A stretch of DNA of 64,000 nt, from positions 1 to 64,000 of the forward strand of contig NZ_JAKUJY010000005.1 in NCBI RefSeq assembly GCF_022664535.1, written 5' to 3'. This document shows positions 15,385-25,038 of this stretch, piece by piece. Below the pieces are notes generated by a model. The model was not told where the DNA came from. It made no database searches and worked only from the letters and a program-made list of their open reading frames with translations. Position numbers and translations under genes: made by a program. The DNA comes from Sphingobium trunci (GTDB lineage Bacteria; Pseudomonadota; Alphaproteobacteria; Sphingomonadales; Sphingomonadaceae). Each line of letters begins with the position of its first letter. Position 1 is the stretch's first letter.

Positions 15385-16737
15385 TCAGGGCTTGGCCGGC
15401 GGTAAGGTCGTCTGCGGCTGGACCACCGGGACCGGCGGGGGCGTGATCCTGACCGTTTCGAAACGGTCCTTGCGGCGCACTCCGGCCAGTTCCGGCGCCG
15501 GGGCGGGCGCCTCTGCCGCTGCCGCGGGCAGGCGCTGGCGCATGCACTCATCCTTGTTCGCGCGGGGCGTGTCGGCGCAATTCCACAGGGATCGCTGCAA
15601 TCCCGTCGCGCTGTTGTGGATATAGGCGAAGGCCATGCTTTCCATCTGATCGCCCGACAGCGGCAGGCCGGCGGGCGCCGCGCCCACCCGCCAGGCCATG
15701 ATCCGGCATTCCGGTCGCCCCGCGCAGAAGGTCTGCGCCAGCAGCGGCCAGCTGTCCGGAACGGTGCCACGACCCAGTTCCACGAGGAAGCTTCTGGCCC
15801 CCGGCGCGATCGCGATCAGCCTCACCCCGGCCATCATCTTGCCGAGCGAGTCCGCGCCGATCATCTGCTGCGGCCGGGCAACCAGATCGGCGATCGCGCC
15901 CCCGGCCAGAACCAGCGGCGAGGCAACGGGCGCGTCCTGCGGTCCGCCCTGATGCGCGGCGGACAGGCGCGCGATGCGTTCGATCAGCGGCTCGCCATTC
16001 CCGCCGGTCCGGCGGAAGGCGGGCGGCGTTCCCCACCAGCCGCGCCAGCGAAAGAAAAGATGGGTGCCGACTGCGCCGATCTTGTCCAGGCTGCCGCTCC
16101 AATAGGGAACGACCCAGTCGGTATGATAATGGGTGGCATAGCCGACCGGTTTGTAGACCCGGCCCGCGAGCGCGGATTTCGCGATCTCCCGCGCCCGTTC
16201 CCAGGCCGCCTGGCTGGGCATGCGAGCCAGCGCGCCATCGCAGGTGAAGGTGAACTGGCAGCCGGTGGCCCGCTCCTGCCCCTGAAAGACGACGCCGCAG
16301 ACGGTCTTGGGGAAGGCGGGATGCCGCACCCGGTTGAGCACGACCTGCGCCACCGCCCGCTCGCCCACCGCTTCGTCGCCCGCCTCATAGATCTGCGCCG
16401 CCGCGAGACAATCGGTGGCGCGGGCGAGGTCTGTCTCGGACCCGACGAAGAGAAACGGGCGCGCCGCCGGATTGGGCAGGCGGGAAAAGGGGACGGCGGC
16501 GTTGAAGGCCCGTGCCTGGTCCCGGTCCAGCGCGTAGAAATCGACGGGTTCGACCGGTGGCGGCGGGGTGCCGGGGCGCTTGAGCTGGGCGGCCGACACC
16601 ATATCTATACGCGTGGCCTTGGCCTTTGGCGCCTGCGCTTCCCATGCGGCAACCAGCGCGGGCAGGCCGACGAACAACAGTAGCCAGAGCAGCCACATCG
16701 CGCGATGTGGCTGGCCCGATAGGGTGTCGTCGGTCAT
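15385..16737 (-). CDS. Cell wall hydrolase, SleB family
   Basis: A 450-residue protein with an N-terminal transmembrane anchor (about residues 13-31, WLLWLLLFVGLPALVAAW) and a Pro-rich linker. A SleB/hydrolase_2 catalytic domain follows at about 105-225 (IYEAGDEAVGERAVAQVVLN, CGVVFQG, CQFTFTCDG, YATHYHTDWVVPYW). Relatives cleave peptidoglycan glycan strands; the Glu of IYEAGDE is the likely catalytic acid. The C-terminal 200 residues are sphingomonad-specific, of unknown role, with four Cys that could form disulfides. The anchor places the enzyme in the periplasm. It stands 30 bases downstream of cysK on the same strand and may share its transcript. Confidence 0.85.
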   Translation of the reverse strand: MTDDTLSGQPHRAMWLLWLLLFVGLPALVAAWEAQAPKAKATRIDMVSAAQLKRPGTPPPPVEPVDFYALDRDQARAFNAAVPFSRLPNPAARPFLFVGSETDLARATDCLAAAQIYEAGDEAVGERAVAQVVLNRVRHPAFPKTVCGVVFQGQERATGCQFTFTCDGALARMPSQAAWERAREIAKSALAGRVYKPVGYATHYHTDWVVPYWSGSLDKIGAVGTHLFFRWRGWWGTPPAFRRTGGNGEPLIERIARLSAAHQGGPQDAPVASPLVLAGGAIADLVARPQQMIGADSLGKMMAGVRLIAIAPGARSFLVELGRGTVPDSWPLLAQTFCAGRPECRIMAWRVGAAPAGLPLSGDQMESMAFAYIHNSATGLQRSLWNCADTPRANKDECMRQRLPAAAAEAPAPAPELAGVRRKDRFETVRITPPPVPVVQPQTTLPPAKP

Positions 16738-16767
16738 GCCCGGTCCGGGATTGCCTGATCCCCCGCC

Positions 16768-17685
16768 TTATTCGGGCAGGAAGTCGGGCACCGACAGATA
16801 GCGTTCGCCGGTGTCATAGTTGAAGCCCAGAACGCGGCTGCCCGGCGCAAGTTCCGGCAGCTTCTGCGCGATGGCGGCGAGCGTCGCGCCCGACGAGATG
16901 CCGACCAGCACGCCTTCCTCACGCGCGGCCCTGCGGGCGAACTCCTTGGCGTCGGCGGGATCGACCTGGATCACGCCGTCCAGCAGCTGGGTGTGCAGGT
17001 TCGCCGGAATAAAGCCCGCGCCGATGCCCTGGATCGGGTGCGGGCCGGGCTGGCCGCCGCTGATGACGTGCGACAGGGTCGGTTCGACCGCATAGACTTT
17101 GAGGTTGGGCCAGAGCTTCTTCAACACTTCCGCCGTGCCGGTAATATGGCCGCCGGTGCCGACGCCGGTGATCAGCACGTCGATGGGCGCATCGGCGAAG
17201 TCCGCCGCGATCTCCTGTGCCGTGGTGCGGACATGGACGTCGATATTGGCGGAATTCTCGAACTGTTGCGGCATCCACGAACCGGGCGTCTGATCGACCA
17301 GTTCCAGCGCGCGTTCGATCGCGCCCTTCATGCCCTTCTCGCGCGGCGTCAGGTCGAAGCTCGCGCCATAGGCCAGCATCAGGCGGCGGCGTTCCAGGCT
17401 CATGCTTTCGGGCATGACGAGGATCAGCTTGTAACCCTTGACCGCCGCGACCATCGCCAGCCCCACGCCGGTATTGCCCGATGTCGGCTCTATGATGGTG
17501 CCGCCGGGTTTCAGGTCGCCCGAAGCCTCGGCCGCCTCGATCATCGACAGCGCGATTCGATCCTTGATCGACCCGCCGGGGTTGGACCGTTCGGACTTGA
17601 TCCACACCTCCGCATCGCCGAACAGCCGGTTGACGCGGATATGCGGCGTATTGCCGATGGTTTCCAATATGCTGGATGCCTTCAT
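16768..17685 (-). CDS. cysK: Cysteine synthase A (O-acetylserine sulfhydrylase)
   Basis: A 305-residue PLP enzyme that makes cysteine from O-acetylserine and sulfide. The PLP lysine is K41 in NPGGSIKDR. The substrate loop PTSGNTG (near residue 70) and the phosphate-binding [10 protein letters not shown] loop (near 176) are present. Length and motifs fit CysK rather than CysM or cystathionine beta-synthase. The start ATG overlaps the stop of an upstream MFS gene in an ATGA arrangement, implying translational coupling. That pairing is unusual for cysK and suggests that the exporter handles a cysteine-pathway metabolite or a sulfur-containing product. I infer this only from position. Confidence 0.95.
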   Translation of the reverse strand: MKASSILETIGNTPHIRVNRLFGDAEVWIKSERSNPGGSIKDRIALSMIEAAEASGDLKPGGTIIEPTSGNTGVGLAMVAAVKGYKLILVMPESMSLERRRLMLAYGASFDLTPREKGMKGAIERALELVDQTPGSWMPQQFENSANIDVHVRTTAQEIAADFADAPIDVLITGVGTGGHITGTAEVLKKLWPNLKVYAVEPTLSHVISGGQPGPHPIQGIGAGFIPANLHTQLLDGVIQVDPADAKEFARRAAREEGVLVGISSGATLAAIAQKLPELAPGSRVLGFNYDTGERYLSVPDFLPE

Positions 17686-18986
17686 AAAGCTTTCTCCTGG
17701 ATGGAATCGGCCGCCTTTGTCTCAGGTGGGTCGAAGGTACGAGCAAGGCGCAGTTCTGGAAAGAGCTTCGCCCAGGCAAGGGTGATGAGAATGGCGCCGA
17801 TCCCGCCGCCGATCACCGCCGCGACCGGGCCGACCAAGGCGGCGAGGAAGCCGGATTCCGCCTCGCCCAGCTCGTTGGAGGCGGAAATGGTGAGCTGCGA
17901 CAGGCTGGAGACGCGGCCGCGCATCTCGTCGGGCGTGTGGAGCTGGATCAGCGACTGGCGGACATAGACCGACACCATGTCGGCCGATCCCAGCAGGATC
18001 AACGCGGCAATGCCCACTCCCTGCGCGATCGCGCGGGGCAGGAAGGCGGTGCTGCCGAAGATGATGGTGGCGATGCCGAACAGGACCACCGCGCCCAGCA
18101 TCTTGAGGCCGACCTCCGTCTTCATCGGACGGAAGGAGAAGAAGAGGGCGGTGACGCCCGCGCCGATGCCGGGGGAGGCGGCCAGATGTCCCAGTCCCCG
18201 CGAACCGACATGCAGGATGTCGCGCGCATAGACCGGCAGCAGCGCCGTGGCTCCCGCCAGCAGCACGGCGAACAGATCGAGCGTGATCGCCGCCAGCACC
18301 AGCCGGTTGCCGCGCACATAGGTCAGGCCGTCGATCATCTGGCGGACCGGATGGCGGCTGGTGTCGCGCGGCGGCTGGGGCACCGGGCCGATCAGCAGCA
18401 TGCAGAGCAGCGCGACGGCGAACAGCCCGGATGCCAGCGCATAGGCACCCCAGGGCTGGATCGCATAGGCATAGCCGCCCAGCGCCGGTCCCGCGATCAT
18501 GCCCGCCTGCCAGACGACGCTGGAAATGGCGATGGCGTTGGGCAACACCTCGCGCGGGATCAGATTGGGGGCGAGCGCGCTGTAGGCCGGGCCGTTGAAG
18601 GCGCGGGCGATGCCGACAATGGCGGCAATGCCGAAGATCAGCGGCAGGCTGACCCGGCCCTCATAGGTCGCGAAGGCGAGTGTCCCCGATGCCAGCACCA
18701 ACAGCGTCAGGGTGAAGCGGGTGATCTTGCGCCGGTCGAAATGGTCAGCGACCCAGCCGGTGACGGGGGTCAGGAAGAAGAGCGGCAGGAGCTGCGCCAG
18801 GCCGATCAGGCCGAGCTGGGCCGATGCCCCCGCCGTGCCCATGGTTTCGCGCGCGACATTATAGGCCTGCCACGCCAGCACGATCATCATCGCATATTGC
18901 GCCAGCACCGCCGTCAGCCGCCCCAGCAGATAGGCGCGGAAATTGCCGAAGCTCAGGGGATGGCGGGGAGCAGGGGGGCTATGCAT
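17682..18986 (-). CDS. MFS exporter of the EntS type
   Basis: A 434-residue inner-membrane protein with about 12 transmembrane segments. It carries the MFS_3 (EntS/enterobactin exporter-like) pattern: [15 protein letters not shown] near the start, [12 protein letters not shown] after TM2, [20 protein letters not shown], and [19 protein letters not shown] in the second half. Relatives export siderophores or drugs by proton antiport. Its last codons overlap cysK by 4 bp, so the two are co-translated. Iron uptake genes elsewhere in the window make siderophore export conceivable, but no siderophore synthesis gene is present here. Export of cysteine-pathway compounds is an equal possibility. Confidence 0.88.
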   Translation of the reverse strand: MHSPPAPRHPLSFGNFRAYLLGRLTAVLAQYAMMIVLAWQAYNVARETMGTAGASAQLGLIGLAQLLPLFFLTPVTGWVADHFDRRKITRFTLTLLVLASGTLAFATYEGRVSLPLIFGIAAIVGIARAFNGPAYSALAPNLIPREVLPNAIAISSVVWQAGMIAGPALGGYAYAIQPWGAYALASGLFAVALLCMLLIGPVPQPPRDTSRHPVRQMIDGLTYVRGNRLVLAAITLDLFAVLLAGATALLPVYARDILHVGSRGLGHLAASPGIGAGVTALFFSFRPMKTEVGLKMLGAVVLFGIATIIFGSTAFLPRAIAQGVGIAALILLGSADMVSVYVRQSLIQLHTPDEMRGRVSSLSQLTISASNELGEAESGFLAALVGPVAAVIGGGIGAILITLAWAKLFPELRLARTFDPPETKAADSIQEKAL

Positions 18987-19095
18987 GGCTCTCCTTTAGC
19001 GCCTGCGCAAAGCCGCCCGCAACCATATCGGTAGAGAAAGGGCGCAGCAATATTTGTGGCGTTGATGGTCTGGCTTGTGGCGCGATCGCAGCCGC

Positions 19096-19506
19096 TTAAC
19101 GGTCGGGCTGGAGCCTGATCCCGCTCACCGATCCATTGCGCACCGAACAGACGAACGGGACCGAGCGCTGGCCGTCGAACGGGCCGACCTCACCCTCCAC
19201 TTCCCAGCCGGTCGACATGGTGCTGGCGGCGATGCGGCCAAGGATTTTGGTGCCCGGCCCCGCTTCTTCCCGCGCCTTGGCGGCGCAGGCGTTGCGCGCG
19301 GCGGCGGCAGTGTGGATCGACCCATAGGCGGGGGAGGCGTAGGGCTGGCGTTTCGCGTCGCGTTCGGCCTGGCGCTCGCGGGCGATATCGCTGGCGATCG
19401 CGGCGTCGGCGGCGCGGTGCAGGTCGCGATAATCCTGGGCGTGGACGGGGGTGGCGGCGGGAAGGGCCAGAGCCATCCCCATCACGCAGAGCGGCATCTT
19501 GTGCAT
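19096..19506 (-). CDS. Small secreted hypothetical protein, 136 aa
   Basis: It begins with a signal peptide (MHKMPLCVMGMALALPAATPVHA, cleavage near VHA-QD). A charged, probably helical stretch follows (about 25-60), then a small domain with two Cys (in NACAAK and PFVCSVRN) that could form a disulfide. It is probably periplasmic. I recall similar proteins in sphingomonads but no named function. It ends near the MFS gene and is 24 bases downstream of the HerA-like ATPase gene on the same strand. Confidence 0.7.
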   Translation of the reverse strand: MHKMPLCVMGMALALPAATPVHAQDYRDLHRAADAAIASDIARERQAERDAKRQPYASPAYGSIHTAAAARNACAAKAREEAGPGTKILGRIAASTMSTGWEVEGEVGPFDGQRSVPFVCSVRNGSVSGIRLQPDR

Positions 19507-19530
19507 CGCGGTTTCTCCTCTCCTTCGGGC

Positions 19531-21159
19531 CTATTTGAACAGGCTGCCCAATATGCCGCGTACCAATTGCCCTGCGATCCCGCCGGAGCTTTTGCGGCTC
19601 GATCCGCCGAACACCGCGCGGCCCAGCTCATTGGCGACCTGGCGCCCGACGGACGAAGCGGCGGAGCGGGTGGCCGACTGGACCGCCTTGTCGAAGGCGG
19701 AGGGTTTGGCGGCTTCGCGGGCTGCCGCCGCCTCCTGCCGGGCCTGTTCCTTGAGCTGTTGTTCGCGCTGCTTCGCCTCGATCTTGGCTTGCGCGGCGGC
19801 GGCCTTGTCGGCTTCGGCCTGCGCCTTGGAGGCTTGGGCGGCGGCGGCGGCGGCCTGCCCCCTGGCGGCGAGGATCTCCTCGGCGGATTCGCGATTGACC
19901 GGCGTGTCATATTTGCCCGCGCAGGGCGATATGGACTGGATGATCGCCCGTTCCTTGGCATCGACCGGGCCTAGCCGCGAGCGGGGCGGCGCGATCAGCG
20001 TGCGCTGGACGATGCCGGGCGATCCATCCTCCTGCAACAGTGACACCAGCGCCTCGCCCACCTTCAGTTCGGTGATGGCGGTTTCGACATTCAGATCCGG
20101 GTTGACGCGGAAGGTGTCGGCCGCCGCCTTGATTGCCTTCTGGTCGCGCGGGGTGAAGGCGCGCAGTGCGTGCTGGACCCGATTGCCGAGCTGGCCCGCG
20201 ACATCCTCCGGAATGTCGATCGGATTCTGCGTCACGAAATAGACGCCGACGCCCTTGGAACGGATCAGCCGCACCACCTGCTCGATCTTGTCGGTCAGTG
20301 CCTTGGGCGCGTCGTCGAACAGCAGGTGCGCCTCGTCGAAGAAGAAGACGAGGACGGGCTTGTCTGGGTCGCCGACCTCCGGCAGCGTCTCGAACAGTTC
20401 GGACAGCAGCCAGAGCAGGAAGGTGGCGTAGAGCTTGGGGCTCTGCATCAGCTTGTCGGCAGCCAGCACGTTCACATAGCCGCGCCCCTTGTCGTCGACC
20501 TTCAGCATGTCGTGAATGTCGAGCGCGGGTTCGCCGAAGAAATGATCGCCGCCCTGGCTTTCGAGCTGAAGCAATTGCCGCTGGATCGCGCCGACACTGG
20601 CCTTGGTCACATTGCCATATTGGGCGGACAGGGTGTCGGCATTCTCCGCGCAATAGGCCAGCATCGCCTGCAGATCGCCCAGGTCGAGCAGCAGCAGCCC
20701 CTGTTCGTCGGCATATTTGAAGGCGATCGACAGCACGCCTTCCTGCGTTTCGTTAAGGCCCATCAGGCGGGAGAGCAGCAGCGGCCCCATTTCGCTGACG
20801 GTGGTGCGGACGGGATGGCCCTGCTCGCCATAGAGATCCCAGAAGATGGCGGGATTGTCGGCATAGCTATAATTGTCGATGCCGATTTCCTGGGCGCGCG
20901 CGACCAGCTTGTCGGCATTTTTCGCGGTGGGGGAACCGGCCATGGAAATGCCCGACAGGTCGCCCTTCACGTCCGCGAGGAAGACCGGCACGCCGAGCGC
21001 GGAAAAACTCTCCGCAATGCCCTGCAAGGTCACGGTCTTGCCGGTGCCGGTCGCACCCGCGATCAGACCATGGCGATTGGCCCTGCGCAGGTTCAGCGTC
21101 TGGGGAATGCCGCCATCCTTGTCCGGTGCGCCAAGGCCGATGAAAATGCCGTCGCTCAT
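19531..21159 (-). CDS. HerA-like ATPase (DUF853 family)
   Basis: A 542-residue P-loop ATPase of the HerA/FtsK superfamily. Walker A is GATGTGKT at residues 35-42; Walker B is [14 protein letters not shown] in the middle. The DUF853 core spans about residues 5-410. A long Ala/Gln/Lys/Glu-rich coiled coil (about 425-480) and a Gly/Ser-rich tail with [18 protein letters not shown] follow. Its biological role is poorly known; DNA or envelope-linked motor functions have been proposed for relatives. I chose the ATG at 21159 (MSDGIFIG) because GGGGAG lies 10 bases before it. ATG at 21168 is possible, and the frame stays open further upstream without a ribosome site. The nuclease NurA partner of true HerA is absent nearby. 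Confidence 0.85.
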   Translation of the reverse strand: MSDGIFIGLGAPDKDGGIPQTLNLRRANRHGLIAGATGTGKTVTLQGIAESFSALGVPVFLADVKGDLSGISMAGSPTAKNADKLVARAQEIGIDNYSYADNPAIFWDLYGEQGHPVRTTVSEMGPLLLSRLMGLNETQEGVLSIAFKYADEQGLLLLDLGDLQAMLAYCAENADTLSAQYGNVTKASVGAIQRQLLQLESQGGDHFFGEPALDIHDMLKVDDKGRGYVNVLAADKLMQSPKLYATFLLWLLSELFETLPEVGDPDKPVLVFFFDEAHLLFDDAPKALTDKIEQVVRLIRSKGVGVYFVTQNPIDIPEDVAGQLGNRVQHALRAFTPRDQKAIKAAADTFRVNPDLNVETAITELKVGEALVSLLQEDGSPGIVQRTLIAPPRSRLGPVDAKERAIIQSISPCAGKYDTPVNRESAEEILAARGQAAAAAAQASKAQAEADKAAAAQAKIEAKQREQQLKEQARQEAAAAREAAKPSAFDKAVQSATRSAASSVGRQVANELGRAVFGGSSRKSSGGIAGQLVRGILGSLFK

Positions 21160-21339
21160 CTGCGTCATGCTCCCCACTAGTGATTTCGAAGCAGGCGGAT
21201 CGCCCGCTGGCTCGGAAATCACGGCCAACAAGGACTCATGTGACGGGCCGCGCCCACCGGAGTCTGTCATCCTCTCTGTAGAGGGATGACAGGGTTTCCG
21301 GCAAGCGCGACCCGTAACGACCGGCTTTGTTTCAGCCGC

Positions 21340-22863
21340 TTATTTGTCCCGCAGACGCACCGGCAGGAACACGGCGGGCTGGCCGCGGCGCAGCACCTGC
21401 AGCAGTATCGCGCTGCGGCCCTGCGCCGAGACCGCCTTGACCTGGGCGTCCAGATCCGCCTGGGTAGCGACCGGGCGGTTGTTGGCGGTGATGATGACAT
21501 CGCCGCGACGCAGGCCCTTGGCCCCCGCATCGGTCGAGGCGTCGACCGCCGTGATGACGATGCCGCGCGTGTCGGCCGCGATGCCGAGCTGGCGGATGAT
21601 GGTCGACGTCAGCGGAATCGCCGAGATGCCAAGCGACTGCTGGGCGGCCTGGCCATTGGAGGGGCCGTCCGGCTGCTGGCTGAAATCGTCGTCCTGCTGC
21701 TGGGCGAAGGCGTTCAGCTCATCCTCTGACGGGCGTTCGCCGACGACGGCGGTCACCGTCTGGCGCTGGCCGTTGCGCAGCAGCACGATCGGCACGCGTC
21801 CGCCGATCGGCTGGTTGGCGACGATGGACGAGAGATTCTGGTCCGGCGTCACTTCCTGGCCCGCGACGCTGACGATCACGTCGCCCGCCTTGATCCCGGC
21901 CTTGTCGGCGCCCTTGCCCGGCTCGACGCCCTGGACGAACTCGCCGCGATTCTTGGCAAGACCCAGCGAGTCCGCCAGATCTTCGCCCAAGGGGCTGATC
22001 TGGATGCCCAGATAGCCGCGCTTGACGGTCTGCCCCTTGCGCAGCGTGTCGACGATCGGGGCCGCCTGTTCCGAAGGGATGGCGAAGCCGATGCCGACAT
22101 TGCCGCCCGAAGGCGAAAGGATCTGGCTGTTGATGCCGATCACATTGCCGCGCATGTCGAACATCGGGCCACCGCTATTGCCCTGGTTGATCGACGCATC
22201 GGTCTGGATGAACTTGTCATAGGTGCCGCCGGTGCCGCGATGCACGGCGGAAATGATGCCCGCCGTCACCGTGCCCGACAACGCGAAGGGGTTGCCGATG
22301 GCGATCACCCAGTCGCCGACGCGCGCCTTGGTGCTGTCGCCGAACTTGACGAAGGGCAGGGCCTTTTTCGGCTCGATCTTGAGCACGGCGATGTCGGTCG
22401 CGGGGTCGCGGCCGACCAGCCTTGCGGGATATTCCTCGCTGTTGGTCAGCGTCACCGTGATGGAATCGACGCTCGCGCCTTCGGCTCCGGCCGACACCAC
22501 ATGGTTGTTGGTGACGATATAGCCGTCGGCCGAGATGATGAAACCCGAACCCAGCGATTGGGCCTGGCGCGTCTGCGGCTTGCCGCCCTGCTGGCCGAAC
22601 AGGTCGCCGAAGGGTGTGCCCGCGAAAGGATTCTGCACCTGCACCCGCTGCCTGGTCGAAATATTGACCACGGCCGGTTGCAGCTTTTCGACCATGTCGG
22701 CCAGGCTGGCCGGCGCGCCCGCGGGAGCAGCGGCCTGCATCCCCTCATTCTGCGCGATCTGTGCCCCGACATTGGGGCTGGAGGTTACGGCAATGGCGGT
22801 GCCGCCGAGCAGCAGGGCACCGGTAATGGCATAAGCGTAACGCACTCGTGACGGTCCTCTCAT
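21340..22863 (-). CDS. degP: Periplasmic serine protease of the DegP/HtrA (Do) family
   Basis: A 507-residue periplasmic protease-chaperone. The N-terminal hydrophobic signal or anchor is at about 10-28. The trypsin-like domain has the triad H121 (TNNHVV), D157 (ATDIAV) and S230 (GNSGGP). Two PDZ domains follow (about 280-370 and 410-500). A Gln/Asp-rich linker (about 385-405) joins the PDZ domains. It degrades misfolded envelope proteins. It lies 94 bases after hflC on the same strand, so envelope and membrane-protein quality control are grouped. DegQ is an alternative name; the two cannot be separated by sequence alone. Confidence 0.95.
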   Translation of the reverse strand: MRGPSRVRYAYAITGALLLGGTAIAVTSSPNVGAQIAQNEGMQAAAPAGAPASLADMVEKLQPAVVNISTRQRVQVQNPFAGTPFGDLFGQQGGKPQTRQAQSLGSGFIISADGYIVTNNHVVSAGAEGASVDSITVTLTNSEEYPARLVGRDPATDIAVLKIEPKKALPFVKFGDSTKARVGDWVIAIGNPFALSGTVTAGIISAVHRGTGGTYDKFIQTDASINQGNSGGPMFDMRGNVIGINSQILSPSGGNVGIGFAIPSEQAAPIVDTLRKGQTVKRGYLGIQISPLGEDLADSLGLAKNRGEFVQGVEPGKGADKAGIKAGDVIVSVAGQEVTPDQNLSSIVANQPIGGRVPIVLLRNGQRQTVTAVVGERPSEDELNAFAQQQDDDFSQQPDGPSNGQAAQQSLGISAIPLTSTIIRQLGIAADTRGIVITAVDASTDAGAKGLRRGDVIITANNRPVATQADLDAQVKAVSAQGRSAILLQVLRRGQPAVFLPVRLRDK

Positions 22864-22957
22864 GAACTTGGCGAAGGAAGGGGCGGGACTCTGCGGGAGA
22901 GTGGGATGCGCCGCCTTGCCTTAACCGTCATTGAATGGCGCTGGTTCCGTAATGAAA

Positions 22958-23806
22958 TCAACGCCCCTGAAACTGCTTCAGAAAATCATTGTCGCGGGAC
23001 AGGACCATGGTGGTCGAACCCTGCTTGTCTGGTGCGAAGGTATAACGATAGGCCTGCATCGCGCGATAGAAATCGTAGAATTGGGCGTCCTTGCCGAAAC
23101 TTTCGGCATAGATGCGGGCGGCGTTGGCGTCGGCTTCGGCGCGGATGATCTGCGCCTGCTTGGCGCCCTGCGCGCGGATGGTGAGCGCTTCCTGCTCCCG
23201 CGCGGTACGCATGCGGGTGAAGGCGCTTTCCAGCGGCGCGCCGTCGGGCAGGTCGGCGCGCTTGATGCGGACATCGACGATCTGCGCGCCATATTGGCGG
23301 GCGACGCGGTTCAGGCCCGCCTCGATATTGTCCATCACCTGGCCCCGTTCGGGCGACAGCAGCGCGGCGAAGGGCCGCTTGCCCAGCTCGTTACGCAGCG
23401 CGGACCCCAGGATCGGGCGCAGCGCATCGGACACGCGCTCCTCGCTGCCCGCCGCGATATACATGCGCAGTGGATCCACGATGCGAAAGCGGGCGAAGGC
23501 ATCCACCTGAAGCCGCAACTGGTCGGTCGACAGCACCTGCTGCCGCTCCATCTCGACCGACAGGACGCGCTTGTCGATCCAGACGATCTGGTCGATGAAC
23601 GGCCAGCGGAAGATGACGCCCGCGCCGGTCTTGCCGAAATCCTCGTTCGGGCGATAGCGGTTGATGATCTTCTTGGGATCGCCGAAGCGCACGATCACGC
23701 CCTGCTTGGTTTCGGGCACGATGGCGATGGTGCTGCCGAGCAGCAGCAGCGCCGCGATGGCCAGCAGCGCAAGTGCGACGGGATGACGGATCAGGCCCTG
23801 CATCAC
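22958..23806 (-). CDS. hflC: HflC, FtsH-modulating membrane protein
   Basis: A 282-residue SPFH/prohibitin-family protein with one N-terminal transmembrane segment (about 10-30). It has the HflC signature VIVRFGDPKK, then the SPFH domain (IDKRVLSVEMERQQVLSTDQ) and a C-terminal coiled coil (RMRTAREQEALTIRAQGAKQ) with the typical YAESFGKDAQFYDFYR. With HflK it forms a large ring that encloses the FtsH protease in the inner membrane and restrains its activity. The start overlaps the hflK stop by 4 bp (ATGA). It is followed by degP. Confidence 0.96.
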   Translation of the reverse strand: MMQGLIRHPVALALLAIAALLLLGSTIAIVPETKQGVIVRFGDPKKIINRYRPNEDFGKTGAGVIFRWPFIDQIVWIDKRVLSVEMERQQVLSTDQLRLQVDAFARFRIVDPLRMYIAAGSEERVSDALRPILGSALRNELGKRPFAALLSPERGQVMDNIEAGLNRVARQYGAQIVDVRIKRADLPDGAPLESAFTRMRTAREQEALTIRAQGAKQAQIIRAEADANAARIYAESFGKDAQFYDFYRAMQAYRYTFAPDKQGSTTMVLSRDNDFLKQFQGR

Positions 23807-24933
23807 TGGCCCTCCCCGGTGGCGGTGCCCTGTGCGGCGGCGGCCTGCGCCTTGCGCTTGAGTTCGGGCAGCGGCAGGTACGGCGTCACATTGCCGCTTT
23901 CGACGATGGTCTTGTCGACGTTCGACAGGACGCCCTCCATGGTTTCATAATACATGCGGCGGCGGGTCACGTCGGGCGAAAGCTTGTACTGCTCATAGAC
24001 CTTGTCGAAGGCCGCTGCCTCGCCCTGCGCCTTGGCCGTCACCTGCTGCGCGGCGGCGCGGGCCTCGTTGAGATAGGTCTGGGCGGTCTGCTGCGCGGCG
24101 GACACGGCCTTGAACGCGTCGTTGACGGCGGTCGGCGGATCGGCCTGCTTGATGGCGACGCCCTGCACGCGGATGCCCGATTTGTAACCGTCCAGTATTT
24201 CCTGCATCCGCTGCTCGACCTGCTGCTCGATCCCCGTGCGGCCCGCGCCCAGCGCATCGTCCAGGCTGACGCTGGCGACGACCGACCGCATCGCGCTTTC
24301 CGCGACTTCCCGCACCGAAGCGTCGGGATCCGAAAGCTGGAACAGGTAGAGTTCCGGGCTGCGGATGTTCCACCGCACCGAATAGGCGAGATCGATGATA
24401 TTCTGGTCGCCGGTCAGCACCAGATTCTCGCTTTCCGCGCGGGTCGATCCGATGTCGATGGTGCGGATTTCCTCGACATCGACCGTGGTCACATTTTCAA
24501 GCGGCGCGGGCAATGTCAGGCTGATGCCCGGCGAGAGGGTGCGGCTATATTTGCCGAGCAGCGTCACCACGCCGCGTTCCTGCGGCCCTACCCGGTGGAA
24601 GCAGGTCAGCACCAGCCACAGCAGCACCAATATGCCGACCGCCGCTGGCCACAGGGCCTTGCCGGAGGGGCGGGGCGGCAGATGGCCGAAGCCGCCGCCA
24701 CCACCCTGGCCGAAGCTTTCCTTGCTGCGGCGAAGCAGTTCCTCGATCGCCGAAGGCCCCTTGGAACCGGTGGGCCGCCCCGGCTGCGTCCATGGGTTGC
24801 GCGGGCCGCCTTCGCCGCCCTTGCCTTCACCGCCCTTGCCCTCGCTCCCGTCCGGACCGTCGCTCTTGCCACCCCAGGGACCCTGGGCCATGGCGCTTGC
24901 AATGCCCGGCATCCACCCGAAAATTCTCTTCAT
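23803..24933 (-). CDS. hflK: HflK, FtsH-modulating membrane protein
   Basis: A 376-residue partner of HflC. The N-terminus is cytoplasmic and Gly/Pro rich (about 1-92), followed by a transmembrane helix (94-112) and the HflK motif HRVGPQERGVVTLLGKYSRT. The SPFH domain and the RTGIEQQVEQRMQEILDGYK region come next. The chosen start is ATG at 24933 with GAGGAG just upstream; an in-frame ATG 48 bases earlier lacks one. It is divergent from the Mrp gene, 105 bp away, and translationally coupled to hflC. Confidence 0.95.
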   Translation of the reverse strand: MKRIFGWMPGIASAMAQGPWGGKSDGPDGSEGKGGEGKGGEGGPRNPWTQPGRPTGSKGPSAIEELLRRSKESFGQGGGGGFGHLPPRPSGKALWPAAVGILVLLWLVLTCFHRVGPQERGVVTLLGKYSRTLSPGISLTLPAPLENVTTVDVEEIRTIDIGSTRAESENLVLTGDQNIIDLAYSVRWNIRSPELYLFQLSDPDASVREVAESAMRSVVASVSLDDALGAGRTGIEQQVEQRMQEILDGYKSGIRVQGVAIKQADPPTAVNDAFKAVSAAQQTAQTYLNEARAAAQQVTAKAQGEAAAFDKVYEQYKLSPDVTRRRMYYETMEGVLSNVDKTIVESGNVTPYLPLPELKRKAQAAAAQGTATGEGQ

Positions 24934-25038
24934 CGCTCCTCTATAGGAAGGCTCTCCGGCGAAAAACAGTGCCCTTCGCAACGATAATTGTTTCGAATGA
25001 TGTCGCTACGGCACAAAAATGGGCTAGAGGGCACTGCC

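Noticed and set aside
19075-19974. Plus-strand frame over the small secreted gene and the start of the HerA region
   Set aside because: Gly/Ala/Arg shadow composition; the minus-strand genes have a signal peptide and Walker motifs.
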